From positions 1 through 39,156 of the forward strand of contig JBNMKZ010000018.1 in the NCBI GenBank assembly GCA_050874585.1: a stretch of DNA of 39,156 nucleotides, read 5' to 3'. A model generated the notes under the pieces. The model was not told the DNA's origin. It did not search any database and worked only from the letters and a program-made list of their open reading frames with translations. The stretch comes from UBA1067 sp050874585. Its GTDB lineage: Bacteria; Verrucomicrobiota; Kiritimatiellia; RFP12; UBA1067. Shown here piece after piece: positions 18,739-26,540 of this stretch. The position numbers and the translations under genes were made by a program. Within the stretch, counting starts at the first letter, position 1; each line of letters opens with the position of its first letter.

Positions 18739-21700
18739 ATGAGTGGGGCAGTCCAGAGTGTGGTGACGGTGGCGGGGCGCGCGGGCGTCGCGGCGCTTGC
18801 GCTCGCGCTCGTCCTGCACGGCTCGACGAAGCGCCCGCCCGTTCACAAGGTTGCCGCGTCCGCCCCGGCTTCGGCGCGGGAACTGACGGACGACGACTTT
18901 GCGCGGGGGTTCGTGGTGTGCCGCGTCGGTATGGGAGAGGCGCACGATTTCTCGCCGCCGCCCAATGCGGTCGCCGTCGCCGACTGGCGGGCTTTCGGCG
19001 CGGCGGAGGACTGGGTCTACCTCGACCTTGCGTCCCGGGGCTGGTCGTATCGCGTGGGGGCGAACCGCGCCACGCGCCTGCGCGTCCACTCCTCCGGCAG
19101 GGTCGAGCCGCTCGTCTCCGGCGGTGGTGCTGCGCTTGTGCCCGTTTGTGCCACCCTTGGGATTGTGCCGGAGGCGAACTGGGGACGGCTTCCGGAGTCC
19201 GCCCGCCCGAGTGGGGTCTGGTATGCACTTACGCCCTCGAACACGCTCCAGCTGACCTGGCGGAACGCGCTTGTCGAGCGGCGGGCCGATGCGCCCGCGA
19301 CGTTCCAGTGCGAACTGTGGCCGGACGGTCGCGCCGACTTCCGCTACGACCTCTCGCGCATTCCGGCGGGGGCTGCGGACGGCCTCCGCGCCAGCGTGTC
19401 ACTCGGGGGAGGATCGTGGTCGGCGGTCGTGCCGCGTGACGGTGCGCTCTCGCTCCGTCCGATCGACCCTGCGGATTGCGACAATCCCGATCGTGACGGC
19501 GACGGTCTCCCGGCGGTGGACGAGGTGCTCGCGTATGGAACCGACCCTGGGTGCGCCGACACGGATGCGGACGGGCTCCGGGACCCCGACGAACTTGCCG
19601 CAGGAACCGATCCGCGTACGCCCGACACGGACGGGGACGGGCTCTTGGACGGCGAGGAGGTTGCGCTCGGGACGGATCCGCTTGCCGCCGATGGCGACGG
19701 CGACGGGCTTTCGGACTTTGACGAGGTGTGCGTCCATGGCACCGACCCCCGGCTGGCGGACACGGACGGGGACGGGCTGCCGGATGCCGAGGAGATTGCC
19801 CGGGGGACGAGCCCTCTTGCCGCCGACACGGACGGGGACGGACTCGACGATGCCCGGGAGTTCCCCGTCGGGACGGATCCGCTTGTGGCTGACACGGATG
19901 GCGACGGGGCACCCGATGGCTGGGAACTTGAGAACGGGTCGGATCCGCTCGTCATGGACACGGACGGGGACGGGCTTTCGGACGGGCTTGAGCGGGCGGT
20001 TGGGTCGTCGCCAATCCTCATTGACACGGACGGCGACGGACTCGGGGACTTCGAGGAGTTCTCGTCCACCGGGACTTCACCTGCGCGGGCGGACACGGAC
20101 GGGGACGGGCTTTCCGATTCCGACGAGTTTGTCCTCGGGACGGATCCGCTTGTCGTGGACACGGATGGGGATGGGCTTTCGGACGGGGACGAGTGCGCGG
20201 CGGGTACGGATCCCCTCCGTTCCGACACGGACAGCGACGGGCTTTTGGATGGAGCGGAGGTTGCGGCGGGAGCGAGCCCGCTTGCCGCCGACACGGACGG
20301 GGACGGACTCCCCGACGTCTGGGAGGCGCGGTTCGGACTTCGTCCGGATGCTGCCTGGGATGCCGCGCTGGATACGGACGGCGATGGACTCTCAAACCGC
20401 CGCGAATATGAGATTGGGACGTCGCCAATCCTTGCTGATACGGATGGGGATGGCCTGAGTGACGGCGACGAGTGCGGGCGCGGCACTTCCCCCCTCCGTG
20501 CGGATACGGACGGGGATGGGCTGGACGACGGCAGGGAGGTCTGGTTCGGAATGTCGCCTGTCCGCACCGATGCCGACGGGGACGGCCTGCCCGACGGGTG
20601 GGAGGTCCTCCACCGCCTGAATCCCCTGGACGCGACGGGGGCGGACGGCGCATCTGGCGATCTGGACGGGGACGGGCTCTCGAATGGCGTGGAGTACGCG
20701 CTTGGGACGGATCCGCGCCGCGCCGACACGGACGGGGACGGGGTGGATGACGGAGAGGAGGCGGGGTGCTTCCGCGTCCGCTACGGCGAGGCAGAGTCCT
20801 GGGCCTCGGTTGCGGACGGCTGGGAGCCGGTTCCCGTCGAGACGGACGAGGGTTGGCCCGCCTGCCTGTTTCTCCTTGAGGACATTCTGTACATCGGGAA
20901 GGCGTACGCGTACGACGTCATCTGTCAGTGGAATGGGCTGATTCTCGTGAATGCCGCTGGGCACGATCTGTCGACGGGATTGGTGGAGTCGCGCCCGTCG
21001 GATCTCTCAGGCCCCCTCGTCTCGACCGCCGCGCTGGCGATCGCGCCCTGCTGGACGACGGGGGAGACGAACGCCGCCGCGCCGTCCGTCTCCGTCTTCC
21101 GCCGGCAGTCGGGTTCGGATGTCCGCTATGCCATCCGTTACGAAGGCCTCGCGGCGGGCGGCACGAACGCCGTCTCGTTCCAGGCCACGCTCACCTTCGT
21201 GGACGGCGTGTACCGGGGAACGGAAATGAGTTACGGTCCGGATGCGCCCGGCGTTCTGCACGGCGGGCCGGGGGAGGTCATGAGCGTCGGACTCCAGGAC
21301 GCCGTCGCGGGTCGCCGGTGGTCGGCCGCGTACGGGCGGATGGTCCAGCTGTCGGGGATTCGCACGTTCGAGTTCCTTGCGGGGACGGGAACCGATCCGA
21401 CGGTCGACGGGTCCGCCGTCGACACGGACGGCGACGGACTGCCCGACGAGCTGGAGCGTGCGCTCGGGACGTCGCCAGGACTTGCGGACACGGACGGGGA
21501 CGGGATGGGTGACGGCTGGGAGCGTGACCGCGGCTTCGACCCGACGGCGGCGAATGGCGAGGACGGCGACCCGTCGAATGATGCGGATGCCGATCCCGAC
21601 GGGGACGGATTGACGAACGCCGAGGAGTCCGCCTGGGGAACGGATCCGACCGCCGCCGACACGGATGGGGACGGCGTTTCGGATGGCGAAGAGGTCGGGT

Positions 21701-24042
21701 GGGCGAGCGACCCCGCCGATGCGTCGGATGGCGGGCGGCCTGCGAGCCGTGTCCCCGTCGTCTTCCACTTCGGAGACCCGAGCGGCAGCGACTCGGAGAA
21801 GTACCGTCTCGTCGTTCGTCCGACGCGCGGGCCGGAAGAGAAGTCGCCGGATGAGGGCAGTGCGCGTTCGTTCGTCTGGGAGAACGCGCAGTTCGGCGAG
21901 TGCGACACGCGTACGGCGGCGCTTCGGCGCGGCTGGACCTACGAGGTCAGGCTGTTCCACGTCGGGACGCGCCTTGAGTATGGTCCCGACTACGACTACC
22001 ACCTCACCTGTACCCCGCCGCCGTGTGTCGGCGTCGTCACGAACGACCCGCAGCGTCTCTTCGGCGAGAGCGGAAACGGGGGGGGGACGTTCGAGGCGGA
22101 CGGCCGGGCGGCGGAGATCGTCGTCCTTGACGGGGCGCTCGTCGGCGACTACGACCGCCGGGACGGCTTCACGGACGGGGACCTTGCGGACGCGTATCGG
22201 GGCCGATCCGTCCGTCACTGGGTCAACGACGACGATGACGTGGGCGACGTGAGCGCGGGCGAAGATGACGTCCCCGGATGCCGCGAGCCGTACCTCATCG
22301 AGTCGGCGGGCGGGCTGGTTGGAATCGGCGGGCGTGTGCCCGACTACTACAACTCCCGAGTGGACGGACGCGGCGACGTCCTCGACTTCACGCCGGTGTG
22401 GATTGGCATGGGCCGCGCACTCAGGCAGATTGCATCGTCACTCGGGGGCATGAGGCCGAGCGATCTGGCGCTGACGCTCTCCCAGCCGGAGGGGGCCGTC
22501 AACATCGTCTGGACATCTCTCGCGACAAACGACGTCGGACGCTTCCAGACGGAGGACGTCGCGGGGTGTGGCGGGAATCTCGACGAACGGCTTGCGGAGG
22601 CGGAGACCGTCCGTCTGACGGACCGGGAGGTGCGACTGCCGGACGCGTTCGTGGAGCGGATGGTCGAGAACCCCGCCTGTGGCATTGTCCTCATGGAGGG
22701 AAGGGGACTTGAGGGGGTCGATTACCGGCGGGTGAAGAACCTCGTCCTGCGGTGCTACCGGCGGCCCTTCACCCCCGGGGACGGGAACCATCTCCTTGAG
22801 CTGCGGCTCCCCGTCGTGACGTCGCCCGTCGAGGAGATGTTCCGGTGGATTGACTACCGCCGGCTTTTCGGGGTCTCGGACGGGCTGCCGACGCGGCTTG
22901 GGAGCCCCTGGAACAGGCCGGACGGGACGTGCGGCGACACGCACTACGTCTTCGTCCACGGCTACAATGTGGGCGTGCAGTCGGCGCGGGGGTGGGCGGC
23001 GGAGATGTTCAAGCGGCTCGTGCAGTCCGGATCGCGGGCGATGTTCACGGCCGTGGACTGGTATGGGAACGACTCGCAGGTCACTTGGCCGCTCCCGTTC
23101 ATTGGCGGCGAGTCGCCGGACTACTACGTGAACGTCGAGCACGCCTTCGGGACGGCGGCGGCGCTTGCGCGGGACTGCGCATCCCTCCCGGGGCGGAAGG
23201 TCGTCCTTGCGCACTCGCTCGGCAACGTCCTCGCCTCGTCCGCCGCGAAGGACTTCGGTCTCGGCTACGGGCGGTACTACATGCTCAACGCCGCCGTGCC
23301 GGTGGAGGCGTACGATGACGAGACGCAGGCGGGAGCGATGGTCGACGCGGACTGGCGGGGCCTGACGAATCGGGTGTACGCGGCGAACTGGTGGCGGATC
23401 TTCGGTCCGGCGGACGGGCGGCGGACGCTGACCTGGCGGGGGCGCTTCGCCGGCATCGCGAACGCGGTCAACTGCTACTCGCCGACCGAGGACACGCTGG
23501 GCAACGTCAGCAGCAACCACGGGGTCGTCGCCCGGCTGTGGCGCGGGAACTTCTGGGCGGCGCAGGAGCTCAACAAGGGGACGCGGAAGCTGGAGAGCCT
23601 CCCCGGCGACTGGGGGAACGTCGAGGGCGGATGGGGGTTCAGCCCGGATCTCGGGGCACTGGATGTCGTCATGGGGCACCCGACCGAACGCCTGGTTGAG
23701 CGCATCGCAGGGATGTCAAACGAAGATCTCATCCGCCACCCGATCTTCCGTCCGTTCGACGAGGCGTGGCTGCGGGATCCCAGGGCGACAGGCGACCTCG
23801 CGTCCATCCGCGACCGCATCCTGGCGGACGGCATCCCCGCGACGAGCTACGCGGCGGGGGCGAACCCGATTGGGCATGGCGGGGTGAGTGACAACATCAA
23901 CTACATGGAGTTCCTTAAGAATGGTACGCCAGACGGCAAGGGGCGCTGGCGGCATTCGGACATCAAGGCCTATGCCTATTATTATGTGTGGAAGTTCTTC
24001 CACGAAATCATTAAGAGAGAGGAAGGTAAGTCTGATGAGTAA
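18739..24042 (+). CDS. Giant calcium-repeat (TSP type 3) surface protein with C-terminal alpha/beta hydrolase
   Basis: 1767-aa exported protein. Residues ~1-28 form a signal peptide or anchor (VAALALALVLHG). Residues ~50-245 are a beta-rich domain. Residues ~250-675 carry 19 thrombospondin type 3 calcium loops of the form DTDGDGLSDGDE, most at 22-residue spacing. Residues ~680-890 are another beta region, followed by four more loops (~894-993). The C-terminal third contains a hydrolase fold: VFVHGYNV (oxyanion strand, ~1405) and VVLAHSLGN (nucleophile elbow with Ser, ~1490). Candidate acid and base residues lie in YSPTEDTLGN and WRHSDIKAY. It probably sits on the cell surface as a calcium-stiffened stalk carrying an esterase or lipase-like enzyme; the substrate is unknown. 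Its base composition is visibly richer in GC than its neighbours. The stop overlaps the next start (ATGAGTAA). Confidence 0.85.
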   Translation: MSGAVQSVVTVAGRAGVAALALALVLHGSTKRPPVHKVAASAPASARELTDDDFARGFVVCRVGMGEAHDFSPPPNAVAVADWRAFGAAEDWVYLDLASRGWSYRVGANRATRLRVHSSGRVEPLVSGGGAALVPVCATLGIVPEANWGRLPESARPSGVWYALTPSNTLQLTWRNALVERRADAPATFQCELWPDGRADFRYDLSRIPAGAADGLRASVSLGGGSWSAVVPRDGALSLRPIDPADCDNPDRDGDGLPAVDEVLAYGTDPGCADTDADGLRDPDELAAGTDPRTPDTDGDGLLDGEEVALGTDPLAADGDGDGLSDFDEVCVHGTDPRLADTDGDGLPDAEEIARGTSPLAADTDGDGLDDAREFPVGTDPLVADTDGDGAPDGWELENGSDPLVMDTDGDGLSDGLERAVGSSPILIDTDGDGLGDFEEFSSTGTSPARADTDGDGLSDSDEFVLGTDPLVVDTDGDGLSDGDECAAGTDPLRSDTDSDGLLDGAEVAAGASPLAADTDGDGLPDVWEARFGLRPDAAWDAALDTDGDGLSNRREYEIGTSPILADTDGDGLSDGDECGRGTSPLRADTDGDGLDDGREVWFGMSPVRTDADGDGLPDGWEVLHRLNPLDATGADGASGDLDGDGLSNGVEYALGTDPRRADTDGDGVDDGEEAGCFRVRYGEAESWASVADGWEPVPVETDEGWPACLFLLEDILYIGKAYAYDVICQWNGLILVNAAGHDLSTGLVESRPSDLSGPLVSTAALAIAPCWTTGETNAAAPSVSVFRRQSGSDVRYAIRYEGLAAGGTNAVSFQATLTFVDGVYRGTEMSYGPDAPGVLHGGPGEVMSVGLQDAVAGRRWSAAYGRMVQLSGIRTFEFLAGTGTDPTVDGSAVDTDGDGLPDELERALGTSPGLADTDGDGMGDGWERDRGFDPTAANGEDGDPSNDADADPDGDGLTNAEESAWGTDPTAADTDGDGVSDGEEVGWASDPADASDGGRPASRVPVVFHFGDPSGSDSEKYRLVVRPTRGPEEKSPDEGSARSFVWENAQFGECDTRTAALRRGWTYEVRLFHVGTRLEYGPDYDYHLTCTPPPCVGVVTNDPQRLFGESGNGGGTFEADGRAAEIVVLDGALVGDYDRRDGFTDGDLADAYRGRSVRHWVNDDDDVGDVSAGEDDVPGCREPYLIESAGGLVGIGGRVPDYYNSRVDGRGDVLDFTPVWIGMGRALRQIASSLGGMRPSDLALTLSQPEGAVNIVWTSLATNDVGRFQTEDVAGCGGNLDERLAEAETVRLTDREVRLPDAFVERMVENPACGIVLMEGRGLEGVDYRRVKNLVLRCYRRPFTPGDGNHLLELRLPVVTSPVEEMFRWIDYRRLFGVSDGLPTRLGSPWNRPDGTCGDTHYVFVHGYNVGVQSARGWAAEMFKRLVQSGSRAMFTAVDWYGNDSQVTWPLPFIGGESPDYYVNVEHAFGTAAALARDCASLPGRKVVLAHSLGNVLASSAAKDFGLGYGRYYMLNAAVPVEAYDDETQAGAMVDADWRGLTNRVYAANWWRIFGPADGRRTLTWRGRFAGIANAVNCYSPTEDTLGNVSSNHGVVARLWRGNFWAAQELNKGTRKLESLPGDWGNVEGGWGFSPDLGALDVVMGHPTERLVERIAGMSNEDLIRHPIFRPFDEAWLRDPRATGDLASIRDRILADGIPATSYAAGANPIGHGGVSDNINYMEFLKNGTPDGKGRWRHSDIKAYAYYYVWKFFHEIIKREEGKSDE
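19489..20760 (+). repeat. Coding tandem array of 19 TSP3 calcium loops
   Basis: DNA units of mostly 66 bp encode D-T-D-G-D-G-L loops followed by a GTDP or GTSP turn. The recurring gacacggacgggga core gives near-identical stretches, so slippage, recombination and assembly collapse are all plausible here. The array also creates long spurious minus-strand reading frames. Confidence 0.85.
21421..21717 (+). repeat. Second coding array of four TSP3 calcium loops
   Basis: Four loops (DTDGDGLPD, DTDGDGMGD, DPDGDGLTN, DTDGDGVSD) follow an intervening beta domain of about 200 residues and precede the region leading to the hydrolase. They have the same design as the first array but more irregular spacing. 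Confidence 0.8.
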
Positions 24043-24054
24043 ACTAAGAGGAAT
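23984..24054 (+). repeat. 71-bp direct repeat, copy A (hydrolase tail into next start)
   Basis: This copy spans the last codons of the TSP3-hydrolase (VWKFFHEIIKREEGKSDE), its stop, the Shine-Dalgarno GAGAGGAAGG and the first codons of the next gene. It matches 25101-25171 at 67 of 71 positions. Confidence 0.85.
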
Positions 24055-25084
24055 GTCAATTGCACTGGTCGGCATCTGGTCGGCATGCGCGTCGGCATCG
24101 ACGGCGACCTACGGAGTCCGGGTCGTTGATGCGGACACGGGTTTTCCTGTGGAGGGGGCTGATGTCTACGGGGGGTTTGTTATGCTCTCCCGTGGATGGA
24201 GCAATACGCCACTCGCCAATGTCGATCGCGTACGGACGGATGCGGACGGATTCTGCCGCGTCAGCGGCGAGACGGATGCGGGAGAATCGTACTTTGGCGC
24301 TGGGAAAAGGGGAATTTATTACGATTCCAAGAACGGAGATGTCTTCTTCAGTGGACGGTCAATCCTCAAGTTCGGGCGGTGGCTGCCCGACGACCTGACG
24401 GTGACCGTGCGGATTGACCGCGTCGTGCGACCGATTCCGCTTTTCGCGAAGCGCGTGGGGGGGGTCGTCTATACGGAGCCGCTCAAGCCACGGGAGCCGT
24501 GGTATCTGTCTCCTTACCTGTACAAGGATGTCGTGACGACGAACCGGGTCGCTTTCTCCTATGACCTGGCGAAGGGCGACTGGTTGCCGCCCTACGGGGA
24601 GGGCGAGGTCGCGGACCTGACCGCGACCTGCTGGAAGGAGATCACGGGCTACAAGACCTATGAGGTTCCCGCAGGCTTCAAGACCGTGACGAACTATCTC
24701 TCCCATGCCGAGATCACGTTCAACGGCCCGGACAACGGCGTATGCGAGGTGAAGCCACACGAGTTGGCGGGCATCCTGATCCGGGAGGCGCCGGACGAGG
24801 GCTATTCCGCGGGCCTGAGCCGCTGGTACGAGCGGCAGGGCGAGAACAACTCGGACAAAGGTCGGCACTACTGCTTCCGCATCCGGACGCGGCGGGATGC
24901 GGAAGGGCGGATCGTGAACGCCCTCTACGGCAAGGTCTACGGCGACTTTCGCGTGAATGAATTGAGAGGAATTTCCTTCACCTACTACCTGAACCCGACC
25001 CCGAACGACCGCAACCTTGAGTTCGACCGTAAGACGAACTTCAACCCCACCGACGGGCGGGAGCCAAAGGACATTGCACCGTGA
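24035..25084 (+). CDS. Exported protein with an N-terminal carboxypeptidase-regulatory-like (CnaB-type) domain
   Basis: 349-aa protein starting at ATG 24035, within the 8-nt overlap ATGAGTAA with the upstream gene and behind GAGAGGAAGG. The N-terminal SIALVGIWSACASAST is a short signal peptide; the Cys could suggest a lipoprotein, but a clear lipobox is lacking. Residues ~25-130 look like a carboxypeptidase-regulatory-like beta sandwich: VRVVDADTGFPVEGADVY, then RTDADGFCRVSGE. Residues ~150-349 are not recognised and are rich in aromatic residues. Its first residues, MSKLRGMSIAL, resemble the start of the next protein, MSKPRGIVIAA. It is probably a surface partner of the TSP3-hydrolase; the function is unknown. 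Confidence 0.75.
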   Translation: MSKLRGMSIALVGIWSACASASTATYGVRVVDADTGFPVEGADVYGGFVMLSRGWSNTPLANVDRVRTDADGFCRVSGETDAGESYFGAGKRGIYYDSKNGDVFFSGRSILKFGRWLPDDLTVTVRIDRVVRPIPLFAKRVGGVVYTEPLKPREPWYLSPYLYKDVVTTNRVAFSYDLAKGDWLPPYGEGEVADLTATCWKEITGYKTYEVPAGFKTVTNYLSHAEITFNGPDNGVCEVKPHELAGILIREAPDEGYSAGLSRWYERQGENNSDKGRHYCFRIRTRRDAEGRIVNALYGKVYGDFRVNELRGISFTYYLNPTPNDRNLEFDRKTNFNPTDGREPKDIAP

Positions 25085-25093
25085 GAACCGCCT

Positions 25094-25159
25094 ATGACGG
25101 ATGTGTGGAAGTTCTTTCACGAAATCATCAAGAGAGAGGAAGGTAAGTCAGATGAGTAA
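25094..25159 (+). pseudogene. Ghost C-terminus of a second TSP3-hydrolase gene
   Basis: The reading frame MTDVWKFFHEIIKREEGKSDE-stop repeats the final 18 residues of the 1767-aa protein exactly. The three base differences inside the coding part are all synonymous (ttc/ttt, att/atc, tct/tca). The rest of that gene is absent. It ends with the same ATGAGTAA overlap into the next gene. The simplest reading is a former tandem duplicate whose body was deleted; a retained leader peptide that couples translation is an alternative. Confidence 0.65.
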
Positions 25160-25171
25160 ACCAAGAGGAAT
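25101..25171 (+). repeat. 71-bp direct repeat, copy B
   Basis: This is the second copy of the junction repeat, 1117 bp downstream of copy A, with four substitutions in 71 bp. Recombination between the copies would delete the 349-aa gene exactly and join the hydrolase gene directly to the 196-aa gene in a functional arrangement. Confidence 0.85.
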
Positions 25172-25742
25172 CGTAATCGCGGCTCTTGTTGCCTGGTCGG
25201 CTTTGTCCGTTGGGGCGCGAACGGTGGAGGTCGCGGCACTGCCCGTGTCGGAGGCCCTGGATACGGAAGTGTCGACCAATGTCACGCTTCGAATGGGGAG
25301 TGCGTTCGGCGGATGGATTCTCCAGTTCGCACTGTCGCTTGAGGCCTCGCCCTCGAATGCGCTCCAGATCGCCTTTGGACATGACGCGGACGGGGACGGA
25401 ATCCTGTCGCTTGGGGAGACGGCATCCGTCCTTGGGTGGCGTTCGGGGCGGTGCTTCGTCGAGGACGTGCGCGGCGGTCGTCGTCTGGTGGAATGTGTCC
25501 CCACCGTTGGGGCGGCGGTTCGTTGTCTGGATGTCCGCATCGTGACGAATGGCGGAGACCGTATTCGGGAGGCCAGGTTCGAGTGTGACGGTCAGCCCGT
25601 GTTCGGGGAATTGGGTGATGCGTCCTTCCTGTTCAACCGGGAGTGGGATCTCCTGCGCGTGACGCGTCGCGGGGTCGGCGCACCGGCCGATTGGTTCTCC
25701 TGTTCCGTGTGTGGCAGGGCCCTTGTCCTGCGTATTCGTTAG
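25152..25742 (+). CDS. Small exported protein with an EF-hand-like calcium loop
   Basis: 196-aa protein. The start ATG 25152 follows GAGAGGAAGG and lies in the duplicated junction. The signal peptide is GIVIAALVAWSALSVGA. Around residues 76-87, DADGDGILSLGE matches a complete 12-residue EF-hand or dockerin-type loop, with acidic residues at 1, 3, 5 and 12. The rest is predicted beta-rich, with cysteines near 105, 121 and 130 and two near the C-terminus (FSCSVCGRAL). No known family was recognised. With the two upstream genes it forms a set of exported proteins, two of them with calcium loops. An adaptor or pilin-like role is possible but unsupported. Confidence 0.65.
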   Translation: MSKPRGIVIAALVAWSALSVGARTVEVAALPVSEALDTEVSTNVTLRMGSAFGGWILQFALSLEASPSNALQIAFGHDADGDGILSLGETASVLGWRSGRCFVEDVRGGRRLVECVPTVGAAVRCLDVRIVTNGGDRIREARFECDGQPVFGELGDASFLFNREWDLLRVTRRGVGAPADWFSCSVCGRALVLRIR

Positions 25743-25819
25743 GAACGCGGCGGATTGGACCGGGAAACTCATGGCGAGGCCACCGGGCGGACGCTTCGCG
25801 CAAGCCCTCGCGCAGGCGG

Positions 25820-25832
25820 TTTTTGGTATAAT
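25820..25832 (+). promoter_or_regulatory. Extended -10 promoter of deoC
   Basis: TTTTTGGTATAATA has a perfect TATAAT at 25827-25832 with TGG in front. No good -35 is present at 17 bp. Transcription should start near 25839, giving a leader of about 15 nt that contains the ribosome site GAGGAAAAG. Confidence 0.7.
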
Positions 25833-25853
25833 ACAGGGCAAAAGAGGAAAAGA

Positions 25854-26540
25854 ATGATGACACGAGAAGAACTTGCTGGAATGATTGACCACACCTTCCT
25901 GAAGGCGGCGGGGGATGCGGATGCCGTTCGTCGGCTCTGTCGCGAGGCGAAGCGGTATCACTTCGCTTGCGCGATGGTGAATCCCGTGCAGGTTGCTCTC
26001 GCGGCGAGTCTTCTGAAGGGGAGCGATGTTCGCGTGGGCACGGTCATCGGTTTTCCCCTCGGGCAGAATGTGCCGGAAGTCAAGAACTACGAGGCAGCCG
26101 TTGCCGTTGACGAGGGTGCGCTTGATCTTGATTTTGTGTTGGACATCCGCAAACTGAAGGTCGCGATGACCGACGAGCGCGTGCGCGAGGGCCTTGAACT
26201 TGAGTTGACGAACAGCAACGCCTATTGCAAGGAGGCTGGGTTCGGGGTCGTGACCAAGCTGATTATCGAGTGCTGCTACCTGACGGATGAGGAGAAAGTC
26301 CTGGCCTGCAAACTTGCCAAGTCCGCCGGGTTCGACTATGTGAAGACATCCACGGGCTTCGGTACGGGCGGCGCGACGGTGCATGATGTCAAGCTGATGC
26401 GCAAGACCGTCGGACGGCGCATGGGCGTGAAGGCGGCGGGCGGAATCCGTACGCTCGCGGATGCGCTCGCCCTCATTGAGGCGGGGGCGACGCGTCTTGG
26501 ATGCAGTGCGGGCGTGGACATCCTGAAGGAACTTGAATGA
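25854..26540 (+). CDS. deoC: Deoxyribose-phosphate aldolase
   Basis: 228-aa cytoplasmic class I aldolase that splits 2-deoxyribose 5-phosphate into glyceraldehyde 3-phosphate and acetaldehyde in deoxynucleoside breakdown. DeoC landmarks: IDHTFLK near the start, VGTVIGFPLGQ, the Schiff-base lysine in DYVKTSTGF (K164) and the second active-site lysine in GVKAAGGIRT (K193). The usual D-x-V-I-N-I-G strand reads DFVLDIRKLK, a modest departure. Length is normal for bacterial DeoC. ATG 25854 follows GAGGAAAAG; ATG 25857 is an equally possible start one codon on. The stop overlaps the next gene by ATGA. Confidence 0.92.
   Translation: MMTREELAGMIDHTFLKAAGDADAVRRLCREAKRYHFACAMVNPVQVALAASLLKGSDVRVGTVIGFPLGQNVPEVKNYEAAVAVDEGALDLDFVLDIRKLKVAMTDERVREGLELELTNSNAYCKEAGFGVVTKLIIECCYLTDEEKVLACKLAKSAGFDYVKTSTGFGTGGATVHDVKLMRKTVGRRMGVKAAGGIRTLADALALIEAGATRLGCSAGVDILKELE

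Noticed and set aside
19344..20729. 461-aa Ser/Pro-rich minus-strand frame
   Set aside because: It mirrors the tandem TSP3 repeats; low complexity arises from the repeat DNA.
22438..23679. 413-aa minus-strand frame opposite the hydrolase domain
   Set aside because: Arg/Pro-rich composition and no domain. The + strand encodes a coherent alpha/beta hydrolase.
18739..24042. Recent horizontal transfer judged from high GC
   Set aside because: The repeated GAC-ACG-GAC-GGG codons alone raise GC; flanking promoters match the local type and no mobile genes are nearby.
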